In this document: piece by piece, positions 1 through 5,666 of the stretch
Layout of the letters: every line of letters starts with the position of its first letter
How positions within the stretch are numbered: position 1 is the stretch's first letter
The notes under the pieces: generated by a model
Seen by the model: the letters and a program-made list of their open reading frames with translations, nothing else
Database searches by the model: none
What the model was told of the DNA's origin: nothing
Assembly (NCBI GenBank): GCA_009936695.1
Contig: JAACEA010000333.1
Span: 1-6,054, forward strand
Direction of reading: 5' to 3'
Length of the DNA stretch: 6,054 nt
DNA from: Planctomycetia bacterium
Lineage (GTDB): Bacteria > Planctomycetota > Phycisphaerae > Phycisphaerales > SM1A02
Position numbers and translations under genes: made by a program

Positions 1-35
1 CAGCCGGGTTCTTCTTGCGCTTTCGTCGCCCGAGC

Positions 36-56
36 CATCCACAATCGTTGTGGATG
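36..56. repeat. Perfect 9-bp inverted repeat with 3-nt loop
   Basis: CATCCACAA (36-44) and TTGTGGATG (48-56) are exact reverse complements separated by TCG. Each arm carries a core related to the DnaA box, so the dyad is effectively two divergent DnaA-box-like sites: 35-43 matches TTATCCACA at 7 of 9 positions on the plus strand, and 49-57 matches at 8 of 9 on the minus strand. It could also be a plain hairpin at the start of a minus-strand gene leaving the window. There is no adjacent T-tract, so it does not look like an intrinsic terminator. Confidence 0.6.
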
Positions 57-280
57 AATCCGTCGCCTGGCGCCGGTTCGCTGACCGCCCCACCGTGTGT
101 TGTGAACCTGTGGGCAAGCGAGCTCATCCTGATCATGCCCAGGGGATCGCCACCCGGGCAGTCACCAAAGTTGAACGACACCGATTCGACAACGCGCCAA
201 CACGCCCACCTGGACTACAAAACACGAATCAGTATCGGCTTATGATCACCGAAGGTGGTTTCTCCACCAACCGGCGCGAC

Positions 281-331
281 TTCTTCTAAGAGGGAAGATG
301 AAAGACTCTTTCTTCCCTCGAAGAACCTTTT
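281..331 (+). terminator. Bulged hairpin with short T-tract, possible terminator
   Basis: GAGGGAAGA (290-298) pairs perfectly with TCTTCCCTC (311-319) around a 12-nt loop. The flanking TTCTTC (281-286) pairs with GAAGAA (320-325), giving a 15-bp stem with a 3-nt bulge (TAA, 287-289). On the plus strand the stem is followed by CC and then TTTT (328-331), a modest intrinsic-terminator signature. On the minus strand it lies about 60 bases past the fpg stop but has no T-tract after it. It could therefore stop plus-strand transcripts coming from the left, or act as a 3' structure for fpg mRNA. The structure is seen in the sequence; the terminator role is inferred. Confidence 0.4.
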
Positions 332-386
332 CGGACACCACCAATGTGTTGTGTGTTGCTTGTGGATCAATTGGGATGATCCCTGA

Positions 387-1241
387 TCAGGCCTGGCAGG
401 AATCACACCAGGTGGTCGTTCGGCCCGCCACGATGGACGAGACCATGGGCACTCGGCAGCGGGTGCAGGGTTGCCCCGATCGGCCGTACGCGAGATGACC
501 ATCGCTGAAGGTCCCGGACGATCCGTCGGGCAGTCGATGGTCCCGGAGGGTCGTGCCGCCGGCGTCGATGGCTCGGCCAAGTGTCGTGCGGATGCACCGG
601 GCTAGCCGAGCGAGATCCTGGTCGCTGAGGTCACAGGCGGGCCGATCCGGCCGGATGCCCGATCGAAACAGGGATTCGTCGGCGTAGATGTTCCCGATCC
701 CCGCCAGGACCTGTTGATCGAGAAGAGCGGCCTTGATCGCCCTCTCACTCGCCTTCAGCCGGCCACCAAGGGCTTTCCCATCGATCAGGGTGGCTTCGGG
801 TCCAAGTCTGCTCAAGACCCGCTGATCGCGATCCTCGGGGCTCTCGAACAGATGGACTCCTCCGAATCGTCGAGGGTCGATGAACTCCATCCGAAGACGC
901 GGACGGCCCGATCCGCCGGCGATCGTCCAGGCGACATGTCGATGTGGTGGAACGGTTCGCCGCGCTCCAGCGTCACCGATTTCGATGCGGCCCGACATGC
1001 CGAGACGAACGATCAGGCCGTGGTCGCCGTCGAACTCGATGATCAACTGTTTTCCACGGCGTCCGATCCGTCGAATTCTCCGATCGACACCGAGTTGTTC
1101 GCTGGAGATCCGTCCCCGGCGGCGCCCATTCGTGTCGCGAACCACGTCTCGTCGGTGAACACGGACCCGCTCGACCGTTCGGTCGAGGATCGACATCGCC
1201 AGTTGGCGACGGACGGCTTCTACTTCCGGGAGTTCAGGCAT
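387..1241 (-). CDS. mutM: Formamidopyrimidine-DNA glycosylase (Fpg/MutM)
   Basis: This is a bifunctional DNA glycosylase/AP lyase of base-excision repair. It removes oxidised purines such as 8-oxoguanine and FapyG from DNA and nicks the abasic site by beta/delta elimination. The 284-residue length is normal for the family. The N-terminus MPELPEVEAV supplies the catalytic Pro2 (Schiff base) and Glu3. Lys64 in GKQLI matches the conserved lysine of the N-terminal beta-sandwich. The FIDPRRFGG motif is at 120-128, and the helix-two-turn-helix carries the DNA-binding Asn184 in GIGNIYADE. The C-terminal zinc finger is complete: Cys259, Cys262, Cys279 and Cys282 (CX2C-X16-CX2C), with Arg274 in its hairpin. 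The start at 1241 is fixed because Pro2 must follow the initiator Met; the ribosome binding site is weak. It is transcribed divergently from the MoxR operon and is probably functionally separate. Nothing suggests inactivation. Confidence 0.97.
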   Translation of the reverse strand: MPELPEVEAVRRQLAMSILDRTVERVRVHRRDVVRDTNGRRRGRISSEQLGVDRRIRRIGRRGKQLIIEFDGDHGLIVRLGMSGRIEIGDAGARRTVPPHRHVAWTIAGGSGRPRLRMEFIDPRRFGGVHLFESPEDRDQRVLSRLGPEATLIDGKALGGRLKASERAIKAALLDQQVLAGIGNIYADESLFRSGIRPDRPACDLSDQDLARLARCIRTTLGRAIDAGGTTLRDHRLPDGSSGTFSDGHLAYGRSGQPCTRCRVPMVSSIVAGRTTTWCDSCQA

Positions 1242-1285
1242 CGTGCATCCGCCATGGCGGACCGGCTGGAGCCGGTGGGGGGCCG

Positions 1286-1293
1286 ACTATACT
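1286..1293. promoter_or_regulatory. Overlapping -10-like boxes on both strands
   Basis: TATACT (1288-1293, plus strand) matches five of six positions of the sigma70-type TATAAT and would start transcription near 1300, giving moxR a leader of about 90 bases. The same bases read on the minus strand give TATAGT (1291 to 1286), also five of six, which could drive fpg. Neither has a good -35: on the plus strand the best is CTGGAG at 1266-1271 with a 16-nt spacer. The assignment is therefore tentative, and planctomycete promoters may differ from the E. coli consensus. Confidence 0.4.
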
Positions 1294-1323
1294 CGGGTGG
1301 GCGCAGGATCCACCCTCCAGATG

Positions 1324-1342
1324 CGGGGGACCGAGTCCCCCG
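1324..1342 (+). repeat. GC-rich hairpin in the moxR leader
   Basis: CGGGGGAC (1324-1331) and GTCCCCCG (1335-1342) are exact reverse complements with a 3-nt CGA loop; a G-U pair can extend the stem by one. It would be a very stable structure in the 5' untranslated region of the operon if transcription starts near 1300. No T-tract follows, so it is not an intrinsic terminator. It might affect mRNA stability or translation. It ends 46 bases before the moxR ATG and leaves the start itself free. Confidence 0.55.
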
Positions 1343-1388
1343 TTCGACGCCACGTTCGATTCGAGACGACCCCCTCCTCGGAACCACG

Positions 1389-2450
1389 ATGACCGACTCC
1401 AGACTTCACCAAGACGACCCGGCCGCCTCCGCCACCGAGGTCCAGAACGCCTTCGAACGGATCCGGAACGAGGTTCGAAAGGTCATCGTGGGCCAGGAAG
1501 AGACCGTGGAGGAGGTGCTCATCGCGATCTTCTGCGGTGGCCACGCGATCATCGAAGGTGTGCCCGGCCTCGCGAAGACACTGCTCGTCCACACGCTTTC
1601 AAGCACCCTGAACCTCGAGTTTTCGAGGGTGCAGTTCACCCCCGACCTCATGCCCTCGGACATGACCGGCACCGAAGTGATCGAAGAGGACAAGACGACA
1701 GGACAGCGCAACCTCCGGTTCGTCCCGGGGCCGATCTTCGCGAACATCATTCTCGCGGACGAGATCAACCGAACCCCTCCGAAGACCCAGGGCGCACTGC
1801 TCGAGGCGATGCAGGAGCGGCAGGTCACCGCGGGCGGCGAGTCCCACGCCCTTCCGAACCCCTTCTTCGTCCTTGCGACCCAGAACCCGATCGAACAGGA
1901 GGGGACCTACCCCCTTCCGGAAGCCCAACTCGACCGCTTCATGTTCAACATCCGGGTCGGCTATCCGACGGAATCGGACGAGCTCGCGATCGTCGAGCGC
2001 ACCACCGCGGACGAGCAGACGAGCGCCGATGCCGTGCTCACGGGTGAAGACTGTCTTCGCATCCAACACCTCGTTCGTCAGGTTCCGGTCGCCTCCCATG
2101 TCGCCCGATACGCACTCCGACTCGTTCGCTCGACCCGGGTGCGCGAGTCACTCGAGGACAAGCCCGAAATCGTTCGTGACTACCTCTCCTGGGGTGCCGG
2201 GCCGCGGGCCAGCCAGTTCCTCGTGCTCGCCGCGAAGGCGAAGGCGCTGATCAGCGGCTCGTCCCATGTGACTCCCGAACACATCAGATCCGTCGCACTC
2301 CCGGTGCTTCGCCACCGATTGATCACCAACTTCAACGCGGAGGCCGACGGCATCACGACCGACGACGTGGTTCGGCGCCTCATCGAGACCACGCCGGTCG
2401 ACGAGGCCGACGCCGACACCCGGTCGACGCTCGACTCCGTGAGTCGTTGA
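1389..2450 (+). CDS. MoxR-family AAA+ ATPase
   Basis: This is a cytosolic ring-forming AAA+ ATPase of the MoxR family, whose members act as chaperone-like motors with VWA-domain partners. The 353-residue length is typical. Walker A is GVPGLAKT (57-64), Walker B is IILADEINR with Asp124 and Glu125, sensor 1 is ATQNP with Asn166, a conserved arginine lies in QLDRFMF (Arg183), and sensor 2 is GAGPRAS with Arg273. The C-terminal helical lid includes LPVLRHRL (304-311), usual for the family. The frame stays open upstream to 714, but that part is antisense to fpg and has no family similarity. ATG 1389 leaves about 20 residues before the first helix and is the natural start, though only a weak GGAA (1380-1383) precedes it. 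It is the first gene of the operon, 61 bases before the DUF58 gene. Subfamily and client are not determinable from sequence alone. Confidence 0.95.
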   Translation: MTDSRLHQDDPAASATEVQNAFERIRNEVRKVIVGQEETVEEVLIAIFCGGHAIIEGVPGLAKTLLVHTLSSTLNLEFSRVQFTPDLMPSDMTGTEVIEEDKTTGQRNLRFVPGPIFANIILADEINRTPPKTQGALLEAMQERQVTAGGESHALPNPFFVLATQNPIEQEGTYPLPEAQLDRFMFNIRVGYPTESDELAIVERTTADEQTSADAVLTGEDCLRIQHLVRQVPVASHVARYALRLVRSTRVRESLEDKPEIVRDYLSWGAGPRASQFLVLAAKAKALISGSSHVTPEHIRSVALPVLRHRLITNFNAEADGITTDDVVRRLIETTPVDEADADTRSTLDSVSR

Positions 2451-2501
2451 TGCACCGTCTCGACCGAAGCAGGCTCTGGCGTCCGCCACTCTTCCCGATC
2501 C

Positions 2502-2514
2502 GGAGATCTCGTTG
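2502..2514 (+). promoter_or_regulatory. Shine-Dalgarno GGAG deciding a TTG start
   Basis: GGAG (2502-2505) lies six bases before TTG at 2512. The next in-frame ATG codons lie at residue 34 or later, past the start of conserved DUF58 sequence, so TTG is the best-supported initiator for the downstream gene. The use of TTG may lower translation of the DUF58 protein relative to MoxR. Confidence 0.65.
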
Positions 2515-3498
2515 ACCGATTCGAAACCGGATTCGGCCGGCCTCCGGGCCGAGCAGTACCTCGCACCCGAGACGATCGGACAACTGACGTCCTTCGAGCT
2601 CCGGGCGCGGATGATCGCCGAGGGCGTGATGAGCGGAATGCACCGCTCTCCGTACCAGGGCCTCGCGGTCGAATTCGCCGAGCACCGCCAGTACGTTCCG
2701 GGTGACGACCTCAAGCACCTCGACTGGAAGGTCTTCGGCCGCAGCGACAAGCTCTATCTGAAGCAATACCAGCAGGAAACGAATCTCGATGTCGTGATCC
2801 TCGTCGACGCATCGGCCTCGATGCGGTTCGGAACGCTTCGGGTGAAGCAGGGCTGGGGCGGGACCGACGCGTCCTCGCGACTCGGGACCTGGACGAAGTT
2901 CGATCATGCGACGGCGATCGGCGCGGCGCTCTGCTACCTGTCGCTCCAGCAGCGGGACCGGGTCGGGCTCGCGGTCTTCGCCGACGGAATCCGCGCCCAG
3001 GTGAAGCGTTCCAACGCGAAGAACACCTGGCGCAGCGTGGTTCGAACCCTCGCGACCGAGCCGGTCGACGACGCCACCGATCTTGGAAAGGTGGTCGACC
3101 AGGTGATGGCGACGGTCACCAATCGATCACTCTTCATCGTGGTGAGCGACCTGCTCGTACCGACCGAGTCGGTTCGTGCCGCAGTCGCCCGATTCCGGCA
3201 CCGACGCCACGATCTGATGCTCATGCAGGTGCTCGATCGACAAGAGCTCCGCTTCGATCTCGACGAACCGATACCGTTCGAGGGGCTCGAAGGAGAGGGT
3301 CGCCTGAACGTCGACCCACGGGTGGTTCGAGAGGATTATCTCGAGGCACTGACCCGGCACTGCGATGATCTCGAGCGGTCCGCTCGAAGTCTCGGTTTCG
3401 ATTATCTGCGATTGGACTCCCACGGATCGGTCGGCCCCGCCATCGCGGCGCTGCTTGGTCGACGAGCGACGCTGGCGCGGGGAGGTCGGGCGGGATGA
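2512..3498 (+). CDS. DUF58 protein with VWA metal site
   Basis: DUF58 proteins are VWA-like partners routinely encoded next to MoxR ATPases; they are thought to be adaptors, and their biochemical role is unsettled. The 328-residue protein has no membrane segment, so it is probably cytosolic or peripheral. The family signature spans 54-89, with EFAEHRQYVPGDDLKHLDW followed by the R-x-D-K-L-Y-L-K-Q-Y element. The VWA core follows: the metal site DASAS at 99-103 gives Asp99, Ser101 and Ser103, Thr189 in DDATDLG is the likely third ligand, and Asp213 lies in VVSDLL, so the MIDAS looks complete. Residues 105-130 carry a Gly/Trp-rich stretch (GWGG, GTWTKF) between the metal loop and the next helix that seems longer than usual. 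The gene starts at TTG with a good GGAG, and its stop overlaps the next start (ATGA), indicating coupled translation. Confidence 0.93.
   Translation: MTDSKPDSAGLRAEQYLAPETIGQLTSFELRARMIAEGVMSGMHRSPYQGLAVEFAEHRQYVPGDDLKHLDWKVFGRSDKLYLKQYQQETNLDVVILVDASASMRFGTLRVKQGWGGTDASSRLGTWTKFDHATAIGAALCYLSLQQRDRVGLAVFADGIRAQVKRSNAKNTWRSVVRTLATEPVDDATDLGKVVDQVMATVTNRSLFIVVSDLLVPTESVRAAVARFRHRRHDLMLMQVLDRQELRFDLDEPIPFEGLEGEGRLNVDPRVVREDYLEALTRHCDDLERSARSLGFDYLRLDSHGSVGPAIAALLGRRATLARGGRAG
3481..3498 (+). promoter_or_regulatory. Strong Shine-Dalgarno and ATGA overlap
   Basis: GGAGGT (3481-3486), inside the end of the DUF58 gene, sits eight bases before ATG 3495. That start overlaps the DUF58 stop TGA (3496-3498) as ATGA. 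This is the best ribosome binding site in the operon and points to translational coupling. Confidence 0.8.
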
Positions 3499-5666
3499 CC
3501 TTCGTGACCACGTCCCTCGCGATCGCGGGCGTCGCGGCCGCGTCGATCCCGATCCTCGTCCACCTTCTCCTTCGCCGGCGACGCCGCCCGATGGCATGGG
3601 CGGCGATGACGCTGTTGATGGAGGCGGCCCGACGACACCGACGACGTTCACGACTGGAACAGATCCTCCTGCTCGCGGTGCGGGCGATCCTCGTGGCGAT
3701 CCTCGGCGTCGCCCTGGCCCAGCCCCTGCTCGGGGAACGTTCGACGATCCTCGGAACACGGACCGTGCACCTCGTGCTCGACGACGGTCTCGTCAGCGGA
3801 CTGGTGGAGTCGGACGGTCGAACCACGCTCGAACGACAGTCCGCCGAAGCGATCACCCTCATCGAGTCCCTCGGAGGCAACGATCGCGTCGCCGTGATCC
3901 TCGCTGGCTCGCCCGTGCGTCGTCTGGTGTTCGGTCCCTCGACCGACCATCGTTCGACGATCCGGGCGATCGAGGGGCTGACCAGCCGGGAAGGGGCCAC
4001 CGATCTCGCGGGGGCGCTGCAGCTGGTGAACGACGGCATCGACGAGACGGGGAACCAGGAGGTTCGTGTCTTCAGCGACTTCCGTCGGGGAAGCCTCGAC
4101 GACGGTCGCCGCCCGCCTCCGATTCGGAATGCATCCGACGTACCCGTCGAACTCTTCGCCTCGCCGCCGACGGACACGACCGATTCCAACACGCAGATCG
4201 TCTCCATCGAGACGGCCCGAACACCGCTGTCCACGGCGGGTGCCGGCGATCTCCTGTTGGTCGACCTGGAACTCCGGCGCACCGGCGTGCTCGAGGAGGG
4301 CGTCACCAACGTTCGTCTCGGTGGCGACGCCATCGCCGGCATCGAGAACCGACAGGTGGACTGGCCGGCGGGACGCGCCCGGTCCCGCGTCGACTTCCAG
4401 ATCCGGGTCGACGAGGATGGCGGCGTACTCGAAGCCACCATCGATGCCGACGCACTGCCCCTCGACGACCGACGGGTGACGATCGTGCCCGGGCGTGAAC
4501 CGACCCGGGTCTTGCTGGTGGATCGCGAGGACCTCGTCGGTGCCGCGAGACTGGATCGACTCCGTGGGACCGACTGGTTCGAGCGGGCGCTGCTTCCGTC
4601 ACCCGACACCACGATCGTCGAGGCGATCGACATCGATCGCGCGGATCCGGCGACGATCGACGAACGCGATCTCGAAGGCGTGTCACTCCTCGTGCTCGGT
4701 CGACCGGACCTTCTTCCGGATGATTTCAACGAGACGCTCGCGAGCTGGGTTCGTCGCGGTGGGGTGGTCGTGGTTCTCCCGCCGGGAGAGACGACGATCC
4801 GGGCCTGGGCATCCCCGATGCTCGAACGCCTCGACCTTCCATGGGCCGTGGCCCTCGAGTCATCCGTCGTCGACCCGCCACGGCGACTGCCGTCGGAGCA
4901 ACCCGACTCACCGCTCACCAGCCTGATCGACTCCGAGATGATCGAACTCGCACCGAGTGTCGGAATCGATCGCCGGCTTCCCGTCGGGGGGGTTCCGGAT
5001 GGAGATCTCGTTCTCGTCGACGACGCCGGGGATCCGGTGCTGCTCGACGCACCGGTCGGCGCAGGGCGAGTGGTCTTCTTCGCGGTGACACCCGAACTCG
5101 GATGGACCGACCTTCCGGTCCGACCACTGATGGTTCCACTCGTGCAGGAGATCGCGCGACAGGGAACCGCCTTGTCGAGACGTGGGGGCGACGGCGTCGT
5201 CGGAGCGCGAACACCCATGTTCCGAAGCAAGGGCATCGCGAGGATCGTGATGCCCGGGATGGTCGATCGCGAGTTCGACGGTGATGACCCCGACCTCCCG
5301 GAAGAGAGCGGTGTCGCGATCGGATTCGATCTCGCCGGTCGAGTCGTCGAAGAGGCCGTGATCAACCCCGACGTCATGGGAGGCTTGATCGAGCCCGTCG
5401 CCCGCGACGCGGTCGAAGCCTGGCTCGAGCCCGCCGGATCATGGCGGTTCACCGGAAGTGGCGCCGACGTCCTCGAGGTGGTGGAGGATCGTGGATCGCT
5501 CGCGGTGATCCTCGTGGCGGTGGTACTCGCGCTCGCGATCGTCGAACTCGTGCTCGCTCGATGGTTCGCACGGGGTGGTCTTCGAAACCGTCGATCGCGA
5601 GGACTGACCGGCGCGAACGCGGACGCGGAGATCGATCGATCCCGTCGGGAGGGTGCGGCGGCATGA
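3495..5666 (+). CDS. BatA-like membrane protein with degenerate VWA and GATase-like domain
   Basis: This 723-residue protein begins with the BatA/aerotolerance-type N-terminal domain: membrane segment 1 (about 7-27), an Arg-rich loop (28-56, with RRRRRP and RRHRRRSR) and segment 2 (about 57-79), ending in the typical LAQPLLG. The positive loop predicts that the following domains face the periplasm. A VWA fold follows (about 89-200), but the metal motif reads DDGLVS at 96-101 instead of DxSxS; Thr169 and Asp195 remain. A beta-rich stretch (about 230-335) precedes a class I glutamine-amidotransferase-like region (about 336-550) with TRVLLVDRED, LLVLGRPDLL and RRGGVVVVLPPG. The whole protein has no cysteine, so no amidotransferase nucleophile. 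A C-terminal segment (about 669-690) and Arg-rich tail follow. The role is probably assembly or binding within the MoxR complex. Both ends overlap neighbours by four bases. Confidence 0.88.
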   Translation: MTFVTTSLAIAGVAAASIPILVHLLLRRRRRPMAWAAMTLLMEAARRHRRRSRLEQILLLAVRAILVAILGVALAQPLLGERSTILGTRTVHLVLDDGLVSGLVESDGRTTLERQSAEAITLIESLGGNDRVAVILAGSPVRRLVFGPSTDHRSTIRAIEGLTSREGATDLAGALQLVNDGIDETGNQEVRVFSDFRRGSLDDGRRPPPIRNASDVPVELFASPPTDTTDSNTQIVSIETARTPLSTAGAGDLLLVDLELRRTGVLEEGVTNVRLGGDAIAGIENRQVDWPAGRARSRVDFQIRVDEDGGVLEATIDADALPLDDRRVTIVPGREPTRVLLVDREDLVGAARLDRLRGTDWFERALLPSPDTTIVEAIDIDRADPATIDERDLEGVSLLVLGRPDLLPDDFNETLASWVRRGGVVVVLPPGETTIRAWASPMLERLDLPWAVALESSVVDPPRRLPSEQPDSPLTSLIDSEMIELAPSVGIDRRLPVGGVPDGDLVLVDDAGDPVLLDAPVGAGRVVFFAVTPELGWTDLPVRPLMVPLVQEIARQGTALSRRGGDGVVGARTPMFRSKGIARIVMPGMVDREFDGDDPDLPEESGVAIGFDLAGRVVEEAVINPDVMGGLIEPVARDAVEAWLEPAGSWRFTGSGADVLEVVEDRGSLAVILVAVVLALAIVELVLARWFARGGLRNRRSRGLTGANADAEIDRSRREGAAA
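5647..5666 (+). promoter_or_regulatory. Shine-Dalgarno and ATGA overlap for the last gene
   Basis: GGGAGGG (5647-5653), within the end of the BatA-like gene, precedes ATG 5663 by nine bases. The ATG overlaps the upstream TGA (5664-5666) as ATGA, repeating the arrangement at 3495. This supports the start chosen for the truncated gene and continued translational coupling. Confidence 0.75.

Larger units (their letters stand above)
1..386. other. Gene-poor left flank, possibly regulatory or origin-like
   Basis: I find no gene I can support in this stretch. Two short overlapping plus-strand reading frames exist (15-245 and 50-289), but they lack recognisable domains and their third codon positions are much less G/C-biased than in the real genes downstream. 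The frame ending at 289 is open from the left edge, so it could be the tail of a plus-strand gene that begins outside; its stop directly abuts the hairpin at 290-319. On the minus strand an ATG at 38 opens a frame (MARATKAQEEPG) that runs off the left edge, without a visible ribosome binding site. The region contains DnaA-box-like 9-mers at 49-57 and 361-369 (each one mismatch from TTATCCACA on the minus strand), a weaker one at 35-43, and the 9-bp direct repeat TGTGTTGTG at 96-104 and 345-353. Confidence 0.5.
1242..1388. promoter_or_regulatory. Divergent fpg/moxR spacer with four inverted repeats
   Basis: The 147-bp spacer between the two divergent starts holds, in order: a perfect 12-nt palindrome CCGCCATGGCGG (1249-1260); directly abutting it, ACCGGCT-GG-AGCCGGT (1261-1276); the -10-like core (1286-1293); GGGTGG-N9-CCACCC (1295-1300 and 1310-1315); and an 8-bp hairpin (1324-1342). 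The first two dyads touch each other and lie between the fpg start and the putative moxR -10, where a dimeric regulator could bind. No known operator consensus is recognised, so regulation is inference from symmetry and position alone. Confidence 0.55.

Noticed and set aside
1..38. Start of a minus-strand gene leaving the left edge (MARATKAQEEPG)
   Set aside because: Only 12 codons are visible, no Shine-Dalgarno precedes the ATG and nothing identifies the family.
15..289. Two small plus-strand frames in the left flank (15-245 and 50-289)
   Set aside because: They overlap each other, show weak third-position bias, have no ribosome binding site and no recognisable motif. The second could be the tail of a gene beginning outside the window, but this cannot be shown here.
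387..1241. Endonuclease VIII (Nei) instead of Fpg
   Set aside because: The PELPEVE start, the GIGNIYADE motif and the Fpg-type zinc finger spacing favour Fpg/MutM.
1320..1350. tRNA-like sequence, because the GC hairpin is followed by GTTCGACGCC
   Set aside because: No acceptor, D-arm or anticodon arm can be folded around it; the stem is a simple hairpin in the leader.
714..1388. N-terminal extension of the MoxR frame to 714
   Set aside because: The 225 extra codons lie opposite fpg and across the divergent spacer, and they resemble no MoxR N-terminus. ATG 1389 gives the normal family length.
3365..4498. 377-codon plus-strand frame overlapping the DUF58 and BatA-like genes
   Set aside because: It is Arg/Pro/Gly-rich, domain-free and out of frame with two well-supported genes; it is a high-GC shadow frame.
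3221..5452. 743-codon open frame on the minus strand, opposite the DUF58 and BatA-like genes
   Set aside because: Its product is dominated by Ser, Arg, Thr and Pro with no domain, which is typical of antisense frames in high-GC genes. The plus strand there encodes recognisable families with good ribosome binding sites.
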